From a virus, in the IMG/VR virus record IMGVR_UViG_3300037493_004751, positions 1 through 23,150 of that record: a stretch of 23,150 nucleotides of DNA; one strand, written 5' to 3'. Shown here piece by piece: positions 12,410 through 20,052 of the stretch. The translations under genes and the position numbers were made by a program. How positions within the stretch are numbered: the first letter of the stretch is position 1; the number at the start of each line of letters is the position of its first letter. The notes beneath the pieces are model-generated. The model saw only the letters and a list, made by a program, of their open reading frames with translations, searched no databases and was not told where the DNA came from.

Positions 12410-14310
12410 GACAAAAATTCCTGAGTAGGAACCCCGTAATTATTAACCGCTACGGTATTAGTAGCAAAAACGCTGTGTGCAAGATCTTGTGATCCCGTAG
12501 TTGCAATTGGAGAAATGGATGGCTGTAGCGAACCGTTCGGAGCCGTCCATTGCCTAATGTTTCCTGCGTAGTCAGAGGCAACAGTTGAGTATCCTCCTGT
12601 TCCCCCACCATCGTCATACATGGAAAATGTACGGTCATAAACTCCAACAAACATCCGTGTGCCTTGTTGGTCAAATTTACCAAACGAGACATTCCATTCA
12701 TCGCGCACAAGCATTGCCCCTGCGGGAAACGGGCGCATGAGTTTGTCGGGCGCGGTGTTTGCCCTCGCAACCTCGACGCGCTCTGTAACAAGAACAATCG
12801 GCCTTCTTGTTTGCAGGACTAAATCCGTCCCTGAAATATACATAGAAGACATCCGCACTAGTCCCGAGTCATAACGAGCATTTGTGGTCGAGATTGAGTG
12901 CGACACAATTTGTGTTCCGCCTCCTGCGTTTTCCCCTTGATCCATTTCGGTGGTGTGTAACCCACCCTCAAACGACGCATTAACTTCATCCATTCCTGCG
13001 TCATCGAGAGTGCAAATCGCAATAGTTACAGTCCCCGTGTCAGGATTACCTTCAAAGGTCACCACATCTGCCGTAGGCATTGGAACATCTTCGCCGCCGT
13101 CGCAAGTCATGCCTGAAACCGCATTTTGAATGTAATGCGGAACCATCGAAAATTGCGAGAAATTGGAGGCATCAGCGGCGCAAGTTGATGGCACATATGG
13201 AATAGCGGATCCGTATGCGTCCATTGTTCGCGTGTCAACGGTTCGCGTAATTTGAAAACGCTGCCCGACCATACGCGCAATCGGAGACAAAGTAGTTCCA
13301 CCCGCAGCGTTACCTACCCGAGCAGGAAAAACCTGAGACTCAAGTTCAAATCGAATCGAAAACCCCGACAGGATATTGCGCTCCGTAATTGACATTCGGG
13401 TAATAATGCAAAACGGATAAGTAGCGTCGATTCTCGCCTTACTCAGCGTGACCGCAGTCTCCACAAGCCGACGATTTCCCGATGGCAGGTTGTTTGGAAT
13501 TGTTGCGAGGCTTAAATCGCCTTCAAGTTCCACTACGACTCTGCAAGTGCCAACGCCCGAATCTTGCACCGTGCGCTCGTAGGTAAACTCCATGTCGCCA
13601 ACGCGAACCCCGTCGGGCAGGTCATAGACATATTGCTTGTCGGTAACTGAGTAAATTAGCCCTGTCCCCATCGAGTCATACGCAAATTCCTGTGACTCGC
13701 GCCTCCATCCGTGTGCAGGAACAGGAGGCAGAATTGCACGACGAAAAAGATCAGCGTATGGGAGAACTGTGTCCCAATCGTTTGAGCCATATCCCGCAGG
13801 TAAAACACCCGTAGAACTCGCGTTTCTTGCACAACGAACTGTGCCATTAATCGTCCGAACAAGTCGGCCAGTCGCATCGACCGTCATGCGCTGCGTCCAC
13901 ACATGACCAATGACGGGAGTATCGCACACCGTCGTGGTATCGTTTAGATCAAATCGAACAACAGCGAGTGCTGTACCGATGACCTGTGTCGCGGTAAGTT
14001 TGAGCCACGGCCCACCGATTGCACTCGTCGCGGAGGTTAAATTAATCAGGTAGTTACCTGCGGTTGCTCCGACCATCCTTGCGGTTAAAAGGCGAGTCGC
14101 TTGCGTCCCTAGAGTGGTACGGAGATCATCCCAGTCCTCTGCGGACATCAGGCAGGTTCCCGAGATACTAACTTTTGACCCCTGTGCGACCGATTGGTCA
14201 TCCGCGAGCCACGGCTCGCAGGTGTAACCCTCAATGTTGACTTGCGTCAAGGTAAACGGGGTTGCCCCTGTGCCTAACCGTGTGATAACTAGGTTACATG
14301 GGCCAGTCAT
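12406..14310 (-). CDS. Large tail protein following the tape measure, distal-tail-like
   Basis: 634 residues. It is directly downstream of the tape measure, where siphoviruses encode the distal tail and tail-associated proteins. The N-terminal 130 residues (CNLVITRLGTGATPFTLTQV, GSKVSISGTCLMSAEDWDDL) look like repeated beta strands, as in tube-like distal tail domains. The middle (VGDMEFTYERTVQDSGVGTC, RVVVELEGDLSL) is also beta-rich. The C-terminal 100 residues (MFVGVYDRTFSMYDDGGGTGG) are rich in G, S and T. I recognise no family; the call rests on position and composition. It has 4-base overlaps with both neighbouring genes. Confidence 0.65.
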   Translation of the reverse strand: MTGPCNLVITRLGTGATPFTLTQVNIEGYTCEPWLADDQSVAQGSKVSISGTCLMSAEDWDDLRTTLGTQATRLLTARMVGATAGNYLINLTSATSAIGGPWLKLTATQVIGTALAVVRFDLNDTTTVCDTPVIGHVWTQRMTVDATGRLVRTINGTVRCARNASSTGVLPAGYGSNDWDTVLPYADLFRRAILPPVPAHGWRRESQEFAYDSMGTGLIYSVTDKQYVYDLPDGVRVGDMEFTYERTVQDSGVGTCRVVVELEGDLSLATIPNNLPSGNRRLVETAVTLSKARIDATYPFCIITRMSITERNILSGFSIRFELESQVFPARVGNAAGGTTLSPIARMVGQRFQITRTVDTRTMDAYGSAIPYVPSTCAADASNFSQFSMVPHYIQNAVSGMTCDGGEDVPMPTADVVTFEGNPDTGTVTIAICTLDDAGMDEVNASFEGGLHTTEMDQGENAGGGTQIVSHSISTTNARYDSGLVRMSSMYISGTDLVLQTRRPIVLVTERVEVARANTAPDKLMRPFPAGAMLVRDEWNVSFGKFDQQGTRMFVGVYDRTFSMYDDGGGTGGYSTVASDYAGNIRQWTAPNGSLQPSISPIATTGSQDLAHSVFATNTVAVNNYGVPTQEFLS

Positions 14311-15386
14311 TTTGCCGCCTTTTTCTGATAACCGAGATCAGAATAGTTTTTACCTTTACCCATGACTGCGTTGATGTCCTGCATAAACCATTCATTTGCG
14401 GCGGTTCCGCCACTCGGCTGCGTGTTGCGTTGAATCGCAGCAGTTTTGTTGTAGATGGCGTTCAAAATCGGGAACAGGGTAGACAGCCCCAAACCTCCCA
14501 TAAGGTTGGTTAACCCAAACAACAGCGCGTTGCCCCAATCAACCGATTTTGCTAACCACTCAGCGAATTTCGCGAGCGGCAAAAGAGCCTTCCAAAACAT
14601 CATGCTTAAACGATGCCATACCTGAGCCAACTCTGCGGAAGCGGCATCAAAATGCAGCATCGTTTCTGCGTGAGCGTCTGCCGCAAGCGTTGCAAATGAC
14701 TGTGCTTTTGCGTAGGCCATGCCGTTCTTTGCAGCGTCGGCTATTTGCCGATTAAACACTTGAAGCCGTTCACTTGCCTTGGCAAACATCATTGCGCCCG
14801 AGAAACGAGTTACCTCGTCAAACTTTCGCGCTACCCGTTCCGCAGACGCTTGAAGCAGTTTGTAGGCTGCAATACCTGCGACCACCCCAAGCAATACAAC
14901 CGCAAGAACCGCAGCAACAGGAGCCGCCGCTGCACCGAGCATTGCAATTGCCTTGCCTGTGGAGGCTGATGAACTCAGGAGCGAGGCCATGCCACCCGCA
15001 GAGGGGTTTCGCAAGAAACCACCTAATTCACCTTTAATCGCAGATCCCGTTTCGACCATCCCCATTTTTGCTTGAATTCGTTGCCACATTGATTGAGGAG
15101 CCGCAGGGCCACCGCTACTGCTACCGCCACCAACTCCTCCCATGCCACGAGACGAAGCCCTAACCGCGCCAGTCAGGGCGTGAGTCATGCCCTGTTGCAT
15201 CTGCTGAATCGCAGCCTGATTAATGTAAATAACGGCTTGATTAATGCGAATCAGGCCGCGCTCGCTCATGGCCGAAGGACGCAACGAAAGCAGGCCACCG
15301 CCCATTCCACCCGACATAGATCCACCGCCACCACCGCCGCCGCCTGAGTCCTTGATGTTGATGCTGATTGTTCCAAGGTCTTCCAT
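14307..15386 (-). CDS. Short tape measure protein candidate
   Basis: 359 residues. The N-terminal 35 residues contain a run of eight glycines. Residues 40-75 are a helical segment (GLIRINQAVIYINQAAIQQM). A long alanine and valine-rich hydrophobic region lies at 146-177 (GKAIAMLGAAAAPVAAVLAV onward). Residues 180-260 are alpha-helical and alanine-rich, and a second hydrophobic region lies near 265-310. Helix-rich proteins with central hydrophobic segments next to the chaperone genes are tape measures, which set tail length and cross the host membrane during DNA entry. At 359 residues it would specify a tail of only about 50 nm at the usual 0.15 nm per residue. Its start overlaps the previous stop (TGATG). 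Confidence 0.75.
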   Translation of the reverse strand: MEDLGTISINIKDSGGGGGGGGSMSGGMGGGLLSLRPSAMSERGLIRINQAVIYINQAAIQQMQQGMTHALTGAVRASSRGMGGVGGGSSSGGPAAPQSMWQRIQAKMGMVETGSAIKGELGGFLRNPSAGGMASLLSSSASTGKAIAMLGAAAAPVAAVLAVVLLGVVAGIAAYKLLQASAERVARKFDEVTRFSGAMMFAKASERLQVFNRQIADAAKNGMAYAKAQSFATLAADAHAETMLHFDAASAELAQVWHRLSMMFWKALLPLAKFAEWLAKSVDWGNALLFGLTNLMGGLGLSTLFPILNAIYNKTAAIQRNTQPSGGTAANEWFMQDINAVMGKGKNYSDLGYQKKAAK

Positions 15387-15844
15387 CAGACTTTAACCTC
15401 CCAAGTCATTTCGTAGCCAAAGTCGTAGGTGTCGCGAAGCGTAAGCCACCCCTCTAACTCAGGGACAGACTGCACCGTTCCGCCGTTACGGAAAATCAAC
15501 TGGATGATCATCCCGTCATAGGTTCGCTGTACGAGGTACTCACGGAGCGTGTCTACAAATTGCTGAATGCCCTGTTGACCTGAGATTCGCTCTGTCCCCC
15601 GACTAAGTGGGTCAAAAAATCCACGCCACCACACGACCACATCAACATTGGTGCGGATTAGTCCTACGCCGCTATTCGGGTGGACTGCGGTGTCTGATCC
15701 CGCGACGATTTGAATCGCGTACTGGCCGACTACCTCGTCAATGGGGGCTTCGACAATGTAGACCGCATCACCGAGTCCCTGTTGAGACATCCACGCGACC
15801 AAATCATCACGCATGGCGTACAAAATTGAGTTAACGCTTGCCAT
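15386..15844 (-). CDS. Tail protein, terminator-like candidate
   Basis: 152 residues. It opens with a helix (VNSILYAMRDDLVAWMSQQG) and continues with strands and a helix (YAIQIVAGSDTAV, NVDVVVWWRGFFDPLSRGTE, GIQQFVDTLREYLVQRT), ending in a strand (TYDFGYEMTWEVKV). The helix-strand-helix-strand order and length are like tail terminator proteins that cap the tube and join tail to head. It lies between the chaperones and the tape measure rather than upstream of the tube gene, an unusual position for a terminator, so the call is tentative. The start overlaps the previous stop (TAATG). Confidence 0.55.
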   Translation of the reverse strand: MASVNSILYAMRDDLVAWMSQQGLGDAVYIVEAPIDEVVGQYAIQIVAGSDTAVHPNSGVGLIRTNVDVVVWWRGFFDPLSRGTERISGQQGIQQFVDTLREYLVQRTYDGMIIQLIFRNGGTVQSVPELEGWLTLRDTYDFGYEMTWEVKV

Positions 15845-16152
15845 TATTGGGAGCCTTTTTGCATCTGTGCTTGGATTTCAACTCGTTGTGCAAGTTGATC
15901 ACTCCCCGTGGTTTGGTACACGCACGAAGCGAACATTTTGGAGTCTCCCAACGCCACCGCAATCCCCCTCGCGAGAGTCAATGCTTCGCTTGCCTCAATG
16001 GAAGGGATGTTTGCCATGAGTCCCATCGCTGTTTCAGGCGTGAATTCCGTGGGCAATCGTCCGTAAACGGAAAGAAATCGAGCGGTTGCCCTTAGATTTT
16101 TCCCGATGCCTCCAAGGCTCGCGTCATACGATGCCAAGCCGCGACGAGCCAT
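15844..16152 (-). CDS. Tail assembly chaperone, downstream frame (T-like part of a frameshift fusion)
   Basis: The open frame spans 15844-16152, but its first codons overlap the previous gene and no ribosome site precedes the ATG at 16152. The likely product is the -1 frameshift fusion: 86 residues from the frame starting at 16355, then NLRATARFLSVYGRLP onward, 84 residues, 170 in total. The unique part is helical (LPTEFTPETAMGLM, ASEALTLARGIAVALG). In lambda the equivalent gpGT recruits tape measure and tube protein, and the extension is essential in a fixed ratio. Position between tail tube and tape measure genes fits. Confidence 0.75.
   Translation of the reverse strand: MARRGLASYDASLGGIGKNLRATARFLSVYGRLPTEFTPETAMGLMANIPSIEASEALTLARGIAVALGDSKMFASCVYQTTGSDQLAQRVEIQAQMQKGSQ
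16051..16104 (-). promoter_or_regulatory. Programmed -1 ribosomal frameshift site with downstream stem
   Basis: On the minus strand the heptamer G-GGA-AAA (16104-16098) is in the correct register of the upstream frame, two codons before its TAA (16094-16092). Six nt later a stem forms: GGGCAA (16091-16086) with TTGCCC (16056-16051), continued by TCG/CGA and TCCG/CGGA with bulges on one side. Shifting one base back leads exactly into the frame of 15844-16152. Lambda uses GGGAAAG at the same place between G and T. Confidence 0.82.
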
Positions 16153-16355
16153 TCGTTGTTTGCCAATGCTGCAACATCAGGGGTTCGGCTTGCTTTGCGA
16201 ATTGCCTGCACAACCATTTCGGTTGTTGGCTCTACGCCAGTTGGGCAACCCGCCTGAATAGTGACAACAATCTCCATGTATTGGCAAATCAAAATGCCGT
16301 TTGGGAGGCTTGCGGCAAACAAAAGGGGGTCGTTATCGTCGTTAAGTTCGATCAT
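16092..16355 (-). CDS. Tail assembly chaperone, upstream frame (G-like)
   Basis: 87 residues, MIELNDDNDPLLFAASLPNG, then ICQYMEIVVTIQAG and a helical end (EWLVAAWHRMTRALEASGKI). It lies one base after the second tail-tube gene and ends at the frameshift site. Short acidic, helical proteins here act as chaperones that hold the tape measure before tube assembly; most ribosomes stop at this product and a fraction shift to make the fusion. It is shorter than lambda gpG (140 residues). The family was assigned from position, frameshift signal and size, not from sequence similarity I could name. Confidence 0.75.
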   Translation of the reverse strand: MIELNDDNDPLLFAASLPNGILICQYMEIVVTIQAGCPTGVEPTTEMVVQAIRKASRTPDVAALANNEWLVAAWHRMTRALEASGKI

Positions 16356-16356
16356 G

Positions 16357-16851
16357 TCAAGCAGTATAAGTGTAAATGTCGTTGGAAGAGTCAGGGATAG
16401 CCGAGATATTGAGCGTCAAAACTCGTTCGCGGTTTCCCCATTGCGAATCTCCCATGCCGTCAGGTTGTAGGTAGCAGGAATTAAACAAATACGCAGTCGT
16501 TCCACCTGCCGCAGCCACAATGATCTTCACACGGAAAGTGTTTCCGCCCACCTGCACGACTCGACCAACCGTCGAATTGTTTGCAGCCCCACGCTGCTGT
16601 GCAAGAATCGTGTCAAGCACATCTTGATCCCACTTGACAAGTGCAAGCGTAATCCGTGCGCTTGTCCCCGTTAAGACAATTTCCTCAGGAACATTGCCAC
16701 TCAACACCGTTTTTACTTCGTGATGATTGTCGGTTAACTGCACAGACGGAAGGTTGTCGTTGTCGGAATATCCGAGATCTGCAAATGTTGCAGACGCGCC
16801 AATGGCAACCCGAACAACGGTTGGCCCTGCGATAAAAAACGATGAAGCCAT
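16357..16851 (-). CDS. Tail tube protein, paralogue A
   Basis: 164 residues. It shares with its neighbour (16865-17344) a 29-residue identical block at residues 126-154 (starting CYLQPDGMGDSQ), the blocks DNDNLPSVQLTD and TGTSARITLALVKWD, and the start FIAGPT. Beta strands dominate, as in tail tube subunits that polymerise as hexamer rings. It stands where lambda V or HK97 gp6-type tube genes stand, before the chaperones. GAGGAATCAAC precedes the start. The assignment to the tube is from position, size, beta content and duplication; no named family was matched. Confidence 0.72.
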   Translation of the reverse strand: MASSFFIAGPTVVRVAIGASATFADLGYSDNDNLPSVQLTDNHHEVKTVLSGNVPEEIVLTGTSARITLALVKWDQDVLDTILAQQRGAANNSTVGRVVQVGGNTFRVKIIVAAAGGTTAYLFNSCYLQPDGMGDSQWGNRERVLTLNISAIPDSSNDIYTYTA

Positions 16852-16864
16852 GTTGATTCCTCAG

Positions 16865-17344
16865 TTAGGCGTAGGTGTAAATGTCGTTAATAGCGTCAGG
16901 AATTGCGGAGATATTTAGCGTGAGTACTCGCTCACGATTACCCCATTGCGAATCGCCCATGCCGTCAGGTTGGAGGTAGCAGCGAGAAAAGGTGTACGCC
17001 ATACTGCCGTCTACAGCGCGGATTTTTAGCCCAAAAGTAAACAATCCGCTTACCAGTTTTCGACCAACCACCGAATCGTTGTAGGCTCCGCGTTGCTTTG
17101 CGAGCAATGCCGCTAAAATCGCAGCGTCCCATTTTACGAGCGCAAGCGTAATCCGTGCGCTCGTCCCCGTAAGCACGACGGCGGCAGGGACATTACCACT
17201 CAACACGGATTTGACTTCGTGATGGTGATCTGTCAATTGCACCGAGGGGAGATTGTCGTTGTCGGAAAATCCGAGTTCAACGAATGATCCCGTCGTGTCA
17301 ATATCAATGCGGGTTGGCCCTGCGATAAAAAGTGCTACTGCCAT
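16865..17344 (-). CDS. Tail tube protein, paralogue B
   Basis: 159 residues, tandem paralogue of 16357-16851 with 13 bp between the two genes. The identical 29-residue block is at 122-150. Residues 1-25 and 82-120 differ most, as if the outside of the tube or a loop had diverged while the polymerising core stayed the same. Only one tube gene is normal. One copy may form most of the tube and the other a special ring or a decorated subunit, which is inference. Long stretches of the underlying DNA are nearly identical too, indicating a fairly recent duplication. It starts one base after the end of the gpG-like gene. Confidence 0.72.
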   Translation of the reverse strand: MAVALFIAGPTRIDIDTTGSFVELGFSDNDNLPSVQLTDHHHEVKSVLSGNVPAAVVLTGTSARITLALVKWDAAILAALLAKQRGAYNDSVVGRKLVSGLFTFGLKIRAVDGSMAYTFSRCYLQPDGMGDSQWGNRERVLTLNISAIPDAINDIYTYA

Positions 17345-17345
17345 G

Positions 17346-17996
17346 TCATTTGCCCTTTAGAATAGATTTGAGTCCGAGGTAGATGTCTTTTCCCACCCGC
17401 TGCAAATCATCGCGTGTGGGCAGGATAAATGGGCGTGACGGCACAGTAACGCCGCGCCACGCCATCAAGAAATCTTTGCCGCGCACAAGGTTTTCCTTGT
17501 TCGGATTTCTGCCAGTCGCGTGACCGCGCCTACCCCGTTTCGTCAACGGGATGAAGTTTGGTCCCTTTGTCGTGAATCCACGATCCTGATACAGACCGTA
17601 CTTTCGGCCTTGCATCGTGACTTTGATGCCACTACCCGCACTTGTGCCGCTTGCTCCAAGTGACCCAATTAATTTTCCCGTGTCCACGAGCGGTTGTCCG
17701 CCTGCTCGGTAGGAGGTGTTTTCGATAAGGTACATAGTCCGATTGCGGGGCTTACCATCCTTGTCGATGACGATTTTTCGTACCGCAAGGGCTGACCCAT
17801 CCTTGGGTTTACTGCTCGACCATGAGCGTCCCTTGACGGTTTTGAGCGGAGCGTGTGGCACAGCCCTGCCGCCTGCGCCCCGACCAAAATTTTTATCGAT
17901 GTGTTCGCTCATCCACACGCCTGCGAGCGCGGCAATCCCTTTGACGATCCGAGGATTATCAAGAGCCTGACGAACTTTTTTAGACCACACGCTCAT
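17346..17996 (-). CDS. Mu gpG-like virion morphogenesis / tail completion protein
   Basis: 216 residues, basic. The C-terminal PSRPFILPTRDDLQRVG and the earlier segment KYGLYQDRGFTTKGPNFIPLTKRGRR, together with VDTGKLIGSLGAS, are the landmarks of the phage virion morphogenesis family (Mu gpG, P2 gpS type). Members complete the tail or join head to tail. The N-terminal 40 residues contain helices (KVRQALDNPRIVKGIAALAG). It follows the DUF1320-like gene with a 4-base overlap, the same order as in Mu. Confidence in the family is good; the exact step is inferred from homologues. Confidence 0.82.
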   Translation of the reverse strand: MSVWSKKVRQALDNPRIVKGIAALAGVWMSEHIDKNFGRGAGGRAVPHAPLKTVKGRSWSSSKPKDGSALAVRKIVIDKDGKPRNRTMYLIENTSYRAGGQPLVDTGKLIGSLGASGTSAGSGIKVTMQGRKYGLYQDRGFTTKGPNFIPLTKRGRRGHATGRNPNKENLVRGKDFLMAWRGVTVPSRPFILPTRDDLQRVGKDIYLGLKSILKGK

Positions 17997-18481
17997 GGCG
18001 CGGTGAATCCTCGACGCATAGGGAAAAATGGGCTGTTTGACGCGCTCGCGTAAAACGCTCGCGTCGAATCAGATACAGCAGTCACAAGGGGAGTTCCTGC
18101 GGAGACATTTGCCGTTGCATCACCAAAAAGCATTTTTCCGTCGCGCAGCCCCTCCAAATAGGAGTAGGACTGCTTGATTCGTTGCTCGATAGCAGGTGAG
18201 AGTTTAGACCCTCGACGCTGAAACAGAAACTCGGTCGCGAGATCGACAACAAGCCCGACAAGCAGCGGATCGTGCGCTGCGTCTAAGGCTGTAATTTCTG
18301 TCTCGCTGTAGATGCCACCCACGCGGATGTAGGACCGCACCGCAGCGGTTCCACGCTCAAGGGCCGCGTGCGTGATTGCGTTTGGTCCACCCATCGCCAC
18401 GCCTGCGTCCCCGCATAACTGAGCAATGATCTGCGAGTCGAGCGCGTGTTCAAGATCTGCGTAAGTCGCGTAGGTGGTCAT
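17993..18481 (-). CDS. DUF1320-like protein (Mu gp36 type), head-tail connector
   Basis: 162 residues from the ATG at 18481, which is preceded by GAGGAAA; a start 6 codons upstream (18499) has no ribosome site and touches the terminator. The N-terminus MTTYATYADLEHALDSQIIA and the helical middle (GTAAVRSYIRVGGIYSETEI, DPLLVGLVVDLATEFLFQRR, RIKQSYSYLEGLRDGKM) match the Mu gp36/DUF1320 pattern of helices with a conserved Y-LEGLR-GK segment. In siphoviruses such proteins form the connector ring under the portal. It follows the major capsid gene after a terminator and overlaps the gpG-like gene by 4 bases. Confidence 0.8.
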   Translation of the reverse strand: MTTYATYADLEHALDSQIIAQLCGDAGVAMGGPNAITHAALERGTAAVRSYIRVGGIYSETEITALDAAHDPLLVGLVVDLATEFLFQRRGSKLSPAIEQRIKQSYSYLEGLRDGKMLFGDATANVSAGTPLVTAVSDSTRAFYASASNSPFFPMRRGFTAP

Positions 18482-18497
18482 TGTGTTTTTCCTCAAC

Positions 18498-18529
18498 AAA
18501 AAGAGGGGCGAGGCATAAAGCCCCGCCCC
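18498..18529 (-). terminator. Terminator between major capsid gene and the connector gene
   Basis: On the minus strand GGGGCGGGGC (18529-18520) pairs with GCCTCGCCCC (18514-18505), 10 bp with one G-U pair and loop TTTAT, followed by a TCTTTTTG run. The downstream gene has no visible promoter, so termination is probably partial. That would let capsid mRNA exceed the connector and tail message. Confidence 0.75.
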
Positions 18530-18553
18530 TTCGCCATCGTCTAATTGCGCGAG

Positions 18554-19594
18554 TTAGGCGAGGACATTCTGAATCGCGAATCCGCCGACTGACGCGACAA
18601 GAGCGGGGATGCTGTTGTCGATCACGCGGCCTTCGATGCGACGGTTCATTGGGTCATTGAACTGCTCGACCGTCATGTCCTCGTAGGCGAAGATTTGCAG
18701 CGTCGAGAACGACGATGCACCTTCAGTTCCAACGAGTCCGCTTGGACGCGACAGGAAGTACGCACCGTTGCCGAGGACATACGAGCGAGTGTCGGTTTGT
18801 CCCTTTTTCGAGGTAACCTTGACGGCATCCTCGACAACAACATCGGCAAGGCCGAAAAGGGTCGGCGGGATACCCCACTTCGCAAAAGTGTCGCTTCCTT
18901 GCAGGTACTGGATACCCGCTTGGAACTTCACATAGTCCTGAATTTCAGGGGCTTGCGAAATGATATTCGCGGTGGCAGGCGAGATCACCATGATCAACTG
19001 GTTTGGGTTGACCGCGCCACCAGACGAAAGGCTAACGATTCGCATCGCTTGCTGAATCGACTTTTGGATGTAGCGGTTGGCGGTGGTGGATCCATCCCAC
19101 GAACCTGTCGCGGTGTATGGACCCGTTGTGGCTCCTGCGGCGGTCGTGTAGTTCGTTCCCCAGTTTGCGTTGGTGGTAAGAACCGTCGCCGCTGCCATCG
19201 AGCGACGAGTCATTGCCAACTGGGCCTTGGATCGTGCGTGTTGCGCCACGACATCCCACGAAGCCTGTGCGGCAGATTCCTGCGGAATGTAGAACGGGAA
19301 GCCGAATCGGGCCGTGGTGAACTGCACGAATTCAAACGAATTTTGTTTACCCGTTGGGCGGTCGTTTCCAAGCGGCCACGCGTACTCTTTCTCGTCGCCA
19401 ACGCGGGAGTTATCCGCGTTGTCTTGCTTCAGGTAGAAGCCCGTCATCTTTGCCGTGGGAATCAATGTCGCGTAACGCGACAGGGCAAAAGTGTTAACGG
19501 AACGCGTGAACTCAACTTGCAACGCACCCGTTGCAAGGTCGTTCGTACTTGGGATGTAGGTCGAAAGACCGCCACCCACAACTGTAAATGCCAT
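18554..19594 (-). CDS. Major capsid protein
   Basis: 346 residues, the expected length of a Mu-like or HK97-fold major capsid protein. It lies between the protease/scaffold, the decoration-like gene and the connectors. Mixed alpha/beta composition, the segment FGFPFYIPQESAAQASWDVV and a late SFSTLQIFAYEDMTVEQFND domain fit HK97-type subunits. AGAGGA lies before the ATG. The first 18 residues contain the peptide GGGLSTYIPST, also present in the protease/scaffold protein as GGGLSTFIPST. There is no long N-terminal delta domain, consistent with a separate scaffold. The opposite strand has a long spurious open frame from codon bias. Confidence 0.85.
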   Translation of the reverse strand: MAFTVVGGGLSTYIPSTNDLATGALQVEFTRSVNTFALSRYATLIPTAKMTGFYLKQDNADNSRVGDEKEYAWPLGNDRPTGKQNSFEFVQFTTARFGFPFYIPQESAAQASWDVVAQHARSKAQLAMTRRSMAAATVLTTNANWGTNYTTAAGATTGPYTATGSWDGSTTANRYIQKSIQQAMRIVSLSSGGAVNPNQLIMVISPATANIISQAPEIQDYVKFQAGIQYLQGSDTFAKWGIPPTLFGLADVVVEDAVKVTSKKGQTDTRSYVLGNGAYFLSRPSGLVGTEGASSFSTLQIFAYEDMTVEQFNDPMNRRIEGRVIDNSIPALVASVGGFAIQNVLA

Positions 19595-19633
19595 GATGAA
19601 TCCTCTTTCTTGAGGGAAGGTTTTTGGTCAGAT

Positions 19634-20035
19634 TTACGCGAAGACTGGGCCGCGATATCCGAAACGGAACGCACGAATAATGTCGCCAACAGCCCCTGCT
19701 TCAAGAGCAATGTAAGAGGACTTAGCGGTGGCTCCTGCGGCGGTCGTAACCGTACCGCCTGAGGAGGCGACACACATAAGGAAGTCGCCTGCGGAACAGC
19801 CACCTGTTCCAACCTCAACTTGAACCGTGTTGCTCGGTTGCAGCGTTATCGTACCCGTTGAAACGGCGTGGTTGGTTCCGTTGTAGGCGTTCACGGAACC
19901 GTCAGCCACGCCAACGGCGTAATCTGTGATTGCGTTTGATGCCGCGCCTTGAAACGCGGCTGAAATAGTAACGAGGCGGAACGGCGCAATTGTGCCGCTT
20001 GCAATGAGATTTGGCGTAAAGCCCATGTCAGACAT
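19634..20035 (-). CDS. Capsid decoration-like protein (DUF2190 type)
   Basis: 133 residues, rich in small residues, beta-rich (FRLVTISAAFQGAASNAITD, GTITLQPSNTVQVEVGTGGC, GGTVTTAAGATAKSSYIALE). It is placed directly upstream of the major capsid gene and follows the protease/scaffold, where head decoration proteins occur. The pattern (P-R-VTI, G-A-G-, T-S-Y-A-E-G) resembles the DUF2190 capsid cement family. Such proteins bind the outside of the expanded shell and strengthen it. The ribosome site AAGGAACTCAAA is good. The gene composition is typical for a late gene. Confidence 0.7.
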   Translation of the reverse strand: MSDMGFTPNLIASGTIAPFRLVTISAAFQGAASNAITDYAVGVADGSVNAYNGTNHAVSTGTITLQPSNTVQVEVGTGGCSAGDFLMCVASSGGTVTTAAGATAKSSYIALEAGAVGDIIRAFRFGYRGPVFA

Positions 20036-20052
20036 TTTGAGTTCCTTTTTTT

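Noticed and set aside
16105-16152. Independent start of the downstream chaperone frame at 16152
   Set aside because: No ribosome site, complete overlap with the upstream frame, and a canonical frameshift signal that explains its expression.
18695-19762. A 355-codon open frame on the plus strand opposite the major capsid gene
   Set aside because: It is arginine-rich, has no ribosome site or context, and mirrors the codon bias of the capsid gene on the other strand.
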